From Cyclostephanos tholiformis (taxonomy: Eukaryota > Bacillariophyta > Thalassiosirophyceae > Thalassiosirales > Thalassiosiraceae): a DNA stretch of 15,815 bases. The stretch is from contig JALLPB010000439.1 of assembly GCA_036939975.1 (NCBI GenBank), forward strand, positions 1 to 15,815, read 5' to 3'. Positions 7,318 through 15,336 of the stretch are shown here, piece after piece. The position numbers and the translations under genes are program-made. Within the stretch, counting starts at the first letter, position 1. Each line of letters opens with the position of its first letter. The notes below the pieces were generated by a model that searched no databases, had not been told where the DNA came from, and was given only the letters and a program-made list of their open reading frames with translations.

Positions 7318-10002
7318 TTACTCTTCAACTACAATGCCATTCTCATCAATCATGCCTAAAGTCGAAGATTTGATATTCTCTTGTGGATGCGTATCGTCTA
7401 ACGGGGTGAACAAAGATTCCATCGGCGGCCGAAACGTTGAGTTGAGAAGCTCGATTTTGAAGGAATCCACCAACTCAACGTCATCGCCATCCCCCCCATT
7501 CTGCAGGGCGATATTACCACAATTGCATAGCATCAGAGTCGAGAGGAAGACTCGGCACACTTCATATTCCTCGCAGTCATTTCTTACGATCGTCGAGAAT
7601 CGAACGATGTTGTTCCTACTCCCGCCGCTTGCCGAGGTCGAATCCAGCCTCTTCTCCCCCGTCGACGTCCTCTTTCTGACGGAAATGCCACGCTCTATCC
7701 TCTCGAGTATCTGACGACCTACTTGGTGGATGTTAAATTCGGGACGTTCCTCTTGCACCTCAAGCAGGGGCGCGAGGCCCATCTGCCACCTTCCTACTCG
7801 TTTCGTGAGCTGCGTCTCGGCGGCATATATCTCGGCACTTTTGGCGAATTTGCGAAGGTGGGCACGGCACAGCTCCTCGAACGTTTTCCGTCCATCATTA
7901 TTTGTGTAGCCGTCGTAGTCGTAATCAGCACGACGATCGCAATCATCGTCGTCGAATCTATCGCAGCTGCTGGCGGCATTGGTGAAGACATCCCCAATAA
8001 CATCAAAGTCGACGTTGCTACGATGGATCGACCGATTCGTATCATCGACGTCAGTTGGACCGACGCTAAAGTCGTCGTCGTACCCACCGTAATCGAATCC
8101 TCCACCTCCTCCTCCGGTGCTGTCATTTTCATCGTCGTCCACGTCCAAGACGTCTTTCGCGTCGATCATCGTCGCGCCCTCCTCGCCCTCGCGCTCGAGC
8201 AGCCGTCGTCGTCTCCTGGCGGCGTACCTGTTCCTCGCGTGCGCTTTGGCGATGTGTGCGAATTCGTCCCCGAATAACAACGCCCCGGGCTTGATGAGCA
8301 ATGCGGGGCGACGGCCACCATCCTCCCCACCACCACCGTTCATCATCACCTCGTCGAACGTGAGGTCGGCGAGGTACGGACGGCGCCGCGGATCCCGACG
8401 CGACCCCTCCGACGATTGTCGTCTTACGTCGTCGTCGTCGTTCCCCCCCCTTCTCTTGGACGATGCCCTCCTTTCGTCATCGGCCCTTGTCCTAGATCCC
8501 GTCACCGCCGCCGAGGGACGGTCGTCGTTGTCCATCCCGGGGGGGAGACGGATTGTGATCCCGATACGGATCGGACGCGGTTTGTCGTTCGACGGCTCGT
8601 GCGGGTCGAGCGTCGCCCACGGATCCACGGGTGCCGTGGACTTCTTCGTCGTGGTAGCGGGCACATGATCCTCGTCCGTCGTCTTGGGGTCGGTCGTCCT
8701 CGTCTTGTCATCCTCGTCGTCGTCACCATCGACCCCCCCATCGGGGTCGAAGCCTTGGTGATCGTCGTTCAGCTCGAACCCCACCCCGCCGTGATCGTCG
8801 TCGGAGCAATCGAACGTCACGTTGTTATTGCCATCGTAGTTGTTCTCTTCGGTGGAAGACGGTGCGGCCTGTCCTCCGGAAAGCACTTGAACGCACATTT
8901 CCGATGACGACGACGACGACGACGACGAACACGCTCCTACTCCACCACCACCTGCTCCCTTCGCTACTGCCACCGCGGCCTCCTCCCCATTCACGAAGTA
9001 GGTCGCCACCGTCCCCGGCATCAATAGCGCGCCATTGGGACCGATGTCCGTACCGCCCAGCAAACGCAGAGTTCCTCCCCGGCAGTTGTTCCCGGCCCTC
9101 CCTCCCCCCCCTCCTCCTCCTTCACCTCCTCCTCCGTCGCCGTCGGCGCCGTACCCACCCAGGAGGTTGGCGAGGAGCGCGCGCGTCATGACGGACGGAC
9201 TCGCGCCGTCGAAAGGGAAGGACCTTCTCCCTCCCGCATTCGCGGCGACGGAGCAGTTCGGACCTTCCCCCCCTGCCCCCCCCTCGACGTTGTCGGGCGA
9301 GGACATCATCCCGCCCAGGGAAAGGAGGGTGACGTCCCGCCCACCGCCGGGATCCTCCCCCCCCCTCTCCCCCCCCGCGACGGCGTCCCCCCCCATCGCG
9401 AGGTCGATGCTAAGTCGTCCGATCGTCCTATCGATCGGCAACACGTCGTCCATGGGCAAGAATTCCAATTCCGGATCGTGCGATCGGAATGCCAGCACGT
9501 CCTCGTCGTTACCATCCCCGGGGTGGAAACGCCTCCTCCTTCCCCCCACCCCGAGCAAGGCGATGGATTGATTGGCGAGGTCGTCGAGGACGACGTACGT
9601 CGCGCGGTGGAGGTATTCCACCTTCCGATCGTATATGCAGGCGGAATTCTGTATCTTCAACGCCGCGGCCGCGAACGCCTGCTGCGTGGTAGCAGTAGTC
9701 GAAGTCGCAGTCGTGGTCGTATTCGCGTCGACGGTACCGCCGCTGTCGAAATCGACGTCATCATCGTCGCTATCGTACTCGTCGTCGACGCGATCGAGTC
9801 GACGACGTCGAGGAATCGTCGTCTTCTCGAGGTACTCCCGTAGGTACGGCTCGATGTCGATGTCGAAGTTGCGCGCTAGGTCGCGCAGGGGCTGGACGTC
9901 GTCGATTTGGTCCCTGTCCTCCATCGTCGTCGTCATCTCCTCCCCCCGGCGTTCGACGACCCGCTTTAGCGACGTCGGCATTTTGTTTTTGGATTGTAGC
10001 AT
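7318..10002 (-). CDS. NCAPH2: Condensin II kleisin subunit CAP-H2
   Basis: 894 residues, no intron evident. The N-terminal kleisin domain is recognisable: VQPLRDLARNFDIDIEPYL (36-54) and then AALKIQNSACIYDRKVEYLH (113-132), close to the CAP-H2 signature. The C-terminal domain begins with FEELCRAHLRKFAKSAEIY (708-726), continues through a FNIH..GRQILERI block to about 769, and ends in a winged-helix-like VRFSTIVRND...YEVCRVFLSTLMLCNCGNI segment (from about 800). By family knowledge the N-domain contacts an SMC neck, the C-domain the other SMC head, and the middle binds the HEAT subunits CAP-D3 and CAP-G2. At 894 residues it is longer than animal CAP-H2 (about 600). The excess is low-complexity Asp, Gly, Ser and Thr tracts between 145 and 700. 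Met1, Met8 (9981), Met23 and Met27 are all possible starts. The gene is divergent from CAP-G2, its direct partner. Confidence 0.94.
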   Translation of the reverse strand: MLQSKNKMPTSLKRVVERRGEEMTTTMEDRDQIDDVQPLRDLARNFDIDIEPYLREYLEKTTIPRRRRLDRVDDEYDSDDDDVDFDSGGTVDANTTTTATSTTATTQQAFAAAALKIQNSACIYDRKVEYLHRATYVVLDDLANQSIALLGVGGRRRRFHPGDGNDEDVLAFRSHDPELEFLPMDDVLPIDRTIGRLSIDLAMGGDAVAGGERGGEDPGGGRDVTLLSLGGMMSSPDNVEGGAGGEGPNCSVAANAGGRRSFPFDGASPSVMTRALLANLLGGYGADGDGGGGEGGGGGGGRAGNNCRGGTLRLLGGTDIGPNGALLMPGTVATYFVNGEEAAVAVAKGAGGGGVGACSSSSSSSSSEMCVQVLSGGQAAPSSTEENNYDGNNNVTFDCSDDDHGGVGFELNDDHQGFDPDGGVDGDDDEDDKTRTTDPKTTDEDHVPATTTKKSTAPVDPWATLDPHEPSNDKPRPIRIGITIRLPPGMDNDDRPSAAVTGSRTRADDERRASSKRRGGNDDDDVRRQSSEGSRRDPRRRPYLADLTFDEVMMNGGGGEDGGRRPALLIKPGALLFGDEFAHIAKAHARNRYAARRRRRLLEREGEEGATMIDAKDVLDVDDDENDSTGGGGGGFDYGGYDDDFSVGPTDVDDTNRSIHRSNVDFDVIGDVFTNAASSCDRFDDDDCDRRADYDYDGYTNNDGRKTFEELCRAHLRKFAKSAEIYAAETQLTKRVGRWQMGLAPLLEVQEERPEFNIHQVGRQILERIERGISVRKRTSTGEKRLDSTSASGGSRNNIVRFSTIVRNDCEEYEVCRVFLSTLMLCNCGNIALQNGGDGDDVELVDSFKIELLNSTFRPPMESLFTPLDDTHPQENIKSSTLGMIDENGIVVEE
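8906..8927. repeat. GAC/GTC trinucleotide microsatellite in CAP-H2
   Basis: An uninterrupted GAC run on the + strand that reads as a poly-serine tract on the CAP-H2 strand. Shorter GAC/GTC runs are scattered through 7.9-9.9 kb and again at the start of CAP-G2. Such tracts are prone to length variation and explain much of the low-complexity middle of CAP-H2. Confidence 0.9.
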
Positions 10003-10026
10003 ATAGTGATGTTATTCCTCCCACTA

Positions 10027-10027
<1 letters not shown>

Positions 10028-10059
<32 letters not shown>
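10028..10059. repeat. C32 homopolymer (G32 on the CAP-H2 strand)
   Basis: 32 consecutive C residues starting 26 bp upstream of the CAP-H2 ATG at 10002, closely followed by further C runs (10066-10072). On the CAP-H2 sense strand it is G32, probably within the 5' UTR, where it could form a G-quadruplex; the C strand could form an i-motif. Homopolymers of this length are often mis-sized in assemblies, so the exact number is unsafe. Confidence 0.85.
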
Positions 10060-10062
<3 letters not shown>

Positions 10063-10169
10063 CTTACCCCCCCGTCCGACGCGAACGATGGGGTTGCTAT
10101 TTTCTTCGTTGGTCGTTGTTTTGCCTCCTCCAGATGAGATGATTGTTTTGAATGTTGACATGGTTTTTT

Positions 10170-10177
10170 TTTGGCGC
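10170..10177 (+). promoter_or_regulatory. E2F/DP consensus site TTTGGCGC
   Basis: TTTGGCGC is an exact match to the E2F/DP consensus TTTSSCGC, preceded by a T run as in canonical sites. It lies 168 bp from the CAP-H2 start and about 305 bp from the CAP-G2 start. E2F sites drive S/G2-phase genes in plants and animals; binding in this organism is inferred. Confidence 0.6.
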
Positions 10178-10184
10178 GGCATTT

Positions 10185-10195
10185 TGACCGTTGCG
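10185..10195 (-). promoter_or_regulatory. MSA-like MYB3R element
   Basis: On the minus strand 10195-10185 reads CGCAACGGTCA, matching 10 of 11 positions of the plant mitosis-specific activator consensus YCYAACGGYYA, including the AACGG core. It starts 7 bp from the E2F site. MSA elements bind three-repeat MYB proteins that control G2/M genes. The function is inferred from the match and from the nature of the flanking genes. Confidence 0.5.
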
Positions 10196-10481
10196 ATTTG
10201 TTCCCCACCCATTAACGTAGGAATTAGTTTTCGTCGAGGGTAGCCTCCCCTGAAAACCTTGACCGCCGCCGCGCCGCCCCGGCCGCCCCTTCCGACGAGG
10301 ACGAAGTCGACGAAGACGACGACGGAAGAAGTGGAGTGTTTATTTATTTTTATATTCTGAGCCTGACTTATCGTAACCCGCTCACCAACCGCATAATAAT
10401 TACTATATATATTTTATACCACCCACCTTGGTACTCGACTCCGCGCGCATCCTCAATAAAAAAAAATTGCGAAATAATATC

Positions 10482-13400
10482 ATGGCAGTGCCGAGAGGGA
10501 AGAGGAGTACGAAGACGACGAAGGAGGCGGCCACGAACGACAGCGACAACGGCGGCGGCGGCGGCGTCGGCGTCGTTCTCCCCCCCCCCACACCCACTTC
10601 CACGACCAAGTCCGCCATCGCCGTCCTCGCTCACGCGGATATATTCGCCGCGATCGAGTCGTCCGTGATTACGCCCCGGCCGCTCCTCGACCTCTTCTAC
10701 CCCCTCCCCCCCCCCTCCCGCCATCATCGCGCGAGGGACTACGACGTCGACGACTCCCTCTACGATGACGAGCACGAGCTCGAGCACGACGACGGGGGGG
10801 GTAACGACGATAACGTCGGGGCCGCCGGCCGCACGACGACGAATCGGAGGCGCGACGCTATACTCGAAGTGGTGCGAGACGCCGGATTCAACAGGGCGCG
10901 TTCGCGCAGGCTGTTCGGGGGGATGATGACGGCAATATCGAGGATCGTCGATGGGGGGGACTACCTCCCTCCGACGGTCGACGCCCGGGAAATAGACAAT
11001 GACGACGTCGACGATGCGATGGACGCCGCGGACGACGACGACGGGATGGTGGAAGCCGAGGAATCGGTGCGGTTCCTGGGATGCTGCGCCTCACTCGTGG
11101 AGGCGTACCTGCGGGGGGTCCTCTCGAGGCAGAAGAAACAACAGCGCGCGACGACGTCGTCGTCCTCGCAGATGCAGCAGCAGCAGCAGCAGAAGAAGAA
11201 GATCGATGTCGTCGACGAGGCGTTCGAGGTAGCGGGGACCCTGCACGACCTCCTCTTCCCCCTCCAGCAGGGACGTCAGGGGTCGTCGTGCGCGTCGTCT
11301 TTCAAGTCTCGTTGGTCGAGGTACGCGTCGCGGACGCAATCGGCGATTTTCTCCATGTGCGAGACTTGGTGGTACGGCAACTTCGTCGATCGCGAACGCA
11401 TGGTGACGCAGCTGGTTCCGCTACTGCTCGTTCGATCGCTCGACGTCGATGCCAAGCGCGACGACGTCCGACGGCTGTGTGCTGTACGCACGGCCATCGA
11501 CCTTCTCGACTTCGATGACGAGAGCATATCGAGCCTGAAGATCCACCTTTTGCGGACGGTGGGTCATCCCCTCTTCTTGAGGTGTCCTGAGGGACGGAGA
11601 TTCGTTGGACACTTGTTCCTCGTGGACGCGTCGTTCGTTACGGAGGTGCACGGTGCCGTCAAAGCGCAGATACCGGGAGCAAAAAAGAGCGTGTTGGAGG
11701 CATACGCCGAGATTTACTACGGCGCGTGGAAGGCGTCCACCGAAATGATAACGAACGATGGGGATCGTCGCGACAATCGCGTGCACGGTGGGGAGGAGGA
11801 GGAGGATGGCGAACGAGGAAATGGCGTCCTGACGGCCGCGGCGAATGCGATGGGGGAGATTCAATCGTCCATCGAGGAGAACGCCCTCCAAGACCTAATG
11901 TACCACGCCATGCACGCTTCGTCGCCTGCCACGGCCAAATCGGCCCGCGCCGTCCTCGACAGGTTCCACGTGAACAAGAAAGCGCACGACGTGGAATCGA
12001 TGCTCCATCGGACGTACGGCCCGTTGCTTTGGAGGGGACTGTCGAGTGCGAACGCTCGCGTTCGTACCAGGGCGTGCGCGGTACTCGCCGACACCTTCCC
12101 GCTCCGCGATCCTAGGGCGGGCGATGAATCCACGGAGGCCGTCGTTGATAGGAGCGTAGGTGCGTTGGTCAAGTCTATGAAGGACGAGGTACCATGCGTT
12201 CGGGTGGCGGGGAGCGCGGCAACGGCGAGGATACTCGGCTGCTTTTGGGCCATGATACCGATCGCGCACATACGCACGTTGCTTAATCGTGAGTGTGGTA
12301 TATGACCTGAATACAGAGCAGCGTGTGCGCTTTTCTACTTCAATTCCTATGGGACTCCTCGCTATTGACTTTCGTCACTCTCACGAACATATCGATATCC
12401 TGTTTATTTAATTCTATTCCAGACATAGTTGCTATACATGCCTCCGACGCCTCGTCGCCCGCCGTTCGAGCCGCAGCCGTAGACGCCGTCGCAATCCTGC
12501 TAGAGAACAATATGACTCACGCCGTCTTGCGACCTCTTCTTCCATCGATCGGAAATCTGATCCACGACAAGTCTGATAAGGTCCGACTAGCCGTGGTAAA
12601 CATGCTACTTTTGGTCAAGAAGATTCGCGGGATGAAGTACTATCACGTTGTGCCGGCGAATCACCTCCTCGCTCGCTTGGCGGACGAGGGGCACGGACGC
12701 AACGATCCACGTGGTCCGGTAGCACGCGCCCTTTCGGACCTGCTAAGCAACTCCTTCTTTCCCACCGGGAGCAAGACGACTATGACAGATATCGTCAATC
12801 GTACTATAAGGCTGCTTACGGACAGTCCCAAGGCGGCGGTCGTGTTTTACCGCAATGCGTCCTCGCAGCTGTCAGTCCATTCGATCTCCAAGCTTATCGC
12901 AGCCCTGACGAAATGCCTCTGTTACTTCGTGATTGAAGAAAAGAAAAAGAGTCACGAGAACGTGAATGGCATGCTCCTCGCGATACCGGAGGTGGAATCG
13001 ATCCAGTGCAAGGGCGGTCCTTTGAGTATGGCTATGATGGCCACGATCGCCGAGGGCGTATCCATCCTGTGGGAATCCATTGACGCCAAGCTGAGGGAAT
13101 CCGGGAACGAGCGAGCCCACGAAAGCCTCGTGGGCGTTTTCTCGGGCAAAGTTCTCACCGAAGTGTACTTTCACTTTGTGGCTAAATTCTACGACATCGA
13201 ACCGGGCAGTGACGAATTCGACGACTGCTCTCGCGTCGTTGTTGCCACTTTGAATTGCGCAGGGAAATTAGAAGAAGGACGATGCGAAAGATTGCGCGCT
13301 GGCATAATCGACGAATTGCGAAAAACGAGCGACTCGTCAACAAAGCAAAGCGTGAATGCAGATCTCAGCCCGAATATTGCCCTATTATGTCAATGGGGCA

Positions 13401-14849
13401 TGATGGAAGACGTCGTGCAGTGCCTTGCATCGTCGATTCGACAGCATTTCGAAGGCAACGCCAGCGAGCCGAAGAACAGTTTTGCCACGAGAATGTCGAT
13501 GGATTTCAGTCAACGGAAAGAGCGTAGTGACGGTGCTAATGTCAAGAATCTTCCGACGCTAAGTATTGAAGTGTGCTTGGGAATTCTCGGACATGTTTTG
13601 AAAGGATCTCATCCTGCATCGGCGTCATTGCGTGCGTCCATTCTGATGTCGGAAACCGCATTCGTTGCAATTTCGTCCGCACTGCTAACCTCGAAGAGCG
13701 CGGCCGAGCGGATGATTAAAGCTGGGATTGTGAGTTGCACCAATATTTCCATCATTTGTCGTATTAATATCTATTTATAGCTCACAGGACTGTTACATGT
13801 GCACCTGTCAGGCTTCAAACGAAGATTTGAGACTACTGCGGCACCTGGGCGTATCCCTCGAGTGTTACGGAAGATTTCTGATTCACGAAAGCTCAATGAA
13901 AGGTGACCTTCCCGTGAAGTTGACCCCCGCGCTAAAGTCTTTATTAAAATGGGTCACCGTCACCGTCGTTCCATCTTTGGTGAAGCTGGTGGACCAAGAT
14001 AACACGCTCATGAATCTCGACGTATCGGGAATCATGTGCGTGGGATCTCCGATATCTGCTCAGGACGCTGCTGGACTTCTCGACGATTTACCTTTCATGG
14101 ATGAGGGGAGATACTTCAACGTTCTTGAAGACAAGTCTAAGTCTCTCTCCTCCCTGGTGGCTGTCATTTGCTGTGCCAGCTCCGTCATCCGCATTTTCGC
14201 AGAATGGCTATTGATTCGGTCCGTCGGCGATTCCTTCGTCACGGAACAAATGACCAAGATATGCAAACTCCTAGAATGTTCGGATAAGACAGTCAGAAAT
14301 GCGCTTTTACCGCTGATCTTTCATACTGCAATTATTTGTCTGGAAATTGATGGAGATTCCACTTTGTTCGAAAGAATTCTAATCAGTATGAAGACTGTAG
14401 ACTCAAGCCAGATGGAGGAAGATATTGTATCTCATTACATGTCGGTCGTGCTAGCACAACGAGACGAACATCTTTTGAAGGCTGCCATGTCTGCAATTGC
14501 GAGAGTGACCCACACCATCCTTTTAGATGCGGAAGAAATTGAGGATACATCTATGATAAAGACACCTTTTATCGAGAAAGTTGGTGCGTTCATGGGAAAA
14601 GTTATCGAGCACGTCTTGAGTGAGAAACGCAGCAGTTTGCTTCTGGCCCAATGCATTTTCAACAAGAACAAGGCTGGGGCGCTGCGAGAGTGGTTATTTG
14701 AAGAGTTGAATGAAAGGTCTCCTAAGACCGAGGCATTGAACGAAATTCTACGCAGATGGGCACTCGAAATTTCATCTAAGGATGCAATTCATGCTCCGCA
14801 CGATGATAAGGAGAACAGCAACATCAATCAAAACTCCTTGCTGAATTAA
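10482..14849 (+). CDS. NCAPG2: Condensin II HEAT-repeat subunit CAP-G2, three exons
   Basis: Spliced model: exon 1 10482-12288, exon 2 12423-13729, and exon 3 from 13788 (or 13812) to 14849, about 1391 (or 1383) residues; animal CAP-G2 is near 1140. The start is the ATG at 10482 (MAVPRGKR); upstream in-frame sequence has no ATG. After a Gly/Asp-rich N-terminus and a short poly-Gln, the HEAT region carries family blocks: GHPLFLRCPEGRRFVGHLF (about 361-379), YGPLLWRGLSSANARVRTRA (about 512) with ADTFPLRDP, then in exon 2 PLLPSIGNLIHDKSDKVRLA and NSFFPTG. These follow the CAP-G2 order closely. The protein binds the middle of CAP-H2 and contacts DNA in condensin II. The C-terminus ends KENSNINQNSLLN, with a KEN-box-like motif. 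Exon 1 is very GC-rich, exons 2-3 are not. It shares a divergent promoter with CAP-H2. Confidence 0.93.
11173..11190. repeat. CAG run encoding poly-Gln in CAP-G2
   Basis: A short uninterrupted CAG run in exon 1 of CAP-G2, encoding six glutamines and followed by AAG codons (Lys). It lies in a linker before the HEAT region and is probably length-variable. Confidence 0.85.
12289..12422 (+). other. CAP-G2 intron 1
   Basis: 134-nt intron with a GTGAGT donor at 12289 and a pyrimidine-rich TTTAATTCTATTCCAG acceptor ending at 12422. Splicing joins a phase-1 codon (C + AC, His) and links RTLLN to IVAIHASDASSP, keeping the HEAT repeat in register. Reading through the donor meets a stop at 12303-12305. 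Confidence 0.93.
13730..13787 (+). other. CAP-G2 intron 2 (acceptor uncertain)
   Basis: GTGAGT donor at 13730, phase 0, after ERMIKAGI. Two acceptors keep the downstream frame: CTCACAG ending at 13787 (58-nt intron) and CACCTGTCAG ending at 13811 (82-nt intron). They differ by 24 nt, i.e. eight residues (DCYMCTCQ). The nearer TTATAG ending at 13780 puts exon 3 out of frame and hits a stop within about 40 codons, so it is not the coding acceptor. Confidence 0.85.
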
Positions 14850-15336
14850 TAGGTGCGGGGGTCCGTTTGTACGAATGCTTCGCTCGGCTTTTTCCAGTTC
14901 ATGTAATTAAATCAATCGCAATAGCTCAAGTCACCTGACCCTGACCACATGGCGACAACTCCAGTTAATTCTTATGACAATTACTTACGGGACGTTGAAA
15001 TAAAAACATGATGAAACTGACTAACGCCTTGGTCGACTCCTTGGATTAGGATAAGTTGAATCAACAGTACAGTCATTGCCGTCATTGCGGGGGAGGTACT
15101 GCTACTTCACTAAGGCTCGCTTCGGGGAAATGGAGTGTATCAGACACAACATCGAGGTAGAAGACTTTCTGCGGAAGACAATTTTCAATAAATTAATTTT
15201 AAGTTGCCATTTCCATTAAGTGTAAATTGAGATTTCGGATGCAGGAAACAACTTTTTAAGGCTACTTATGTACTTATTGGTTTTGTCACTTGATGTACCA
15301 CTAAATCCTAATTTCAGAGTGGAATAAAAACTAAGA
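14850..15336. other. Convergent intergenic region, no gene seen
   Basis: 487 bp between the CAP-G2 stop (+) and the stop of the PT-repeat gene (-), containing both 3' ends. It is AT-rich around 15180-15330 with several AATAAA-like words (for example AATAAAAAC near 15322). I found no open frame of interest, RNA gene or repeat. Confidence 0.6.

Larger units (their letters stand above)
10003..10481. promoter_or_regulatory. Bidirectional promoter region between CAP-H2 and CAP-G2
   Basis: The 479 bp between the two start codons must contain both promoters and 5' UTRs. From the CAP-H2 side it holds a 32-nt C run (10028-10059), an E2F consensus (10170-10177), an MSA/MYB3R-like element (10185-10195), a GC-rich block of GCCGCC-type sequence (about 10260-10330), and an AT-rich stretch with TATATATATTTTATA at 10403-10417, about 65-80 bp before the CAP-G2 ATG. 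That AT stretch is a plausible core promoter for CAP-G2. The short open frames inside this region look like composition artefacts. Confidence 0.75.

Noticed and set aside
7310..9843. Several long + strand open frames (for example 7723-8277, 8117-8668, 9035-9571) opposite CAP-H2
   Set aside because: They are antisense shadows: the GTC/GAC-rich coding sequence lacks stop codons on the opposite strand. Their translations are low-complexity with no domain, while the minus frame carries conserved CAP-H2 blocks at both ends.
9966..10212. Minus-strand open frames of 62-80 residues in the condensin intergenic spacer
   Set aside because: They translate the G32 tract into poly-Gly and have no domain; more likely 5' UTR or promoter sequence.
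10428..10481. Extension of CAP-G2 upstream to 10428
   Set aside because: That start would be TTG; the first ATG in frame is at 10482 and the extra residues sit next to a TATA-like promoter stretch.
10888..12277. Alternative-frame and antisense open frames over CAP-G2 exon 1
   Set aside because: Arg-rich composition artefacts of the GC bias; the 10482-12288 frame has the HEAT blocks of CAP-G2.
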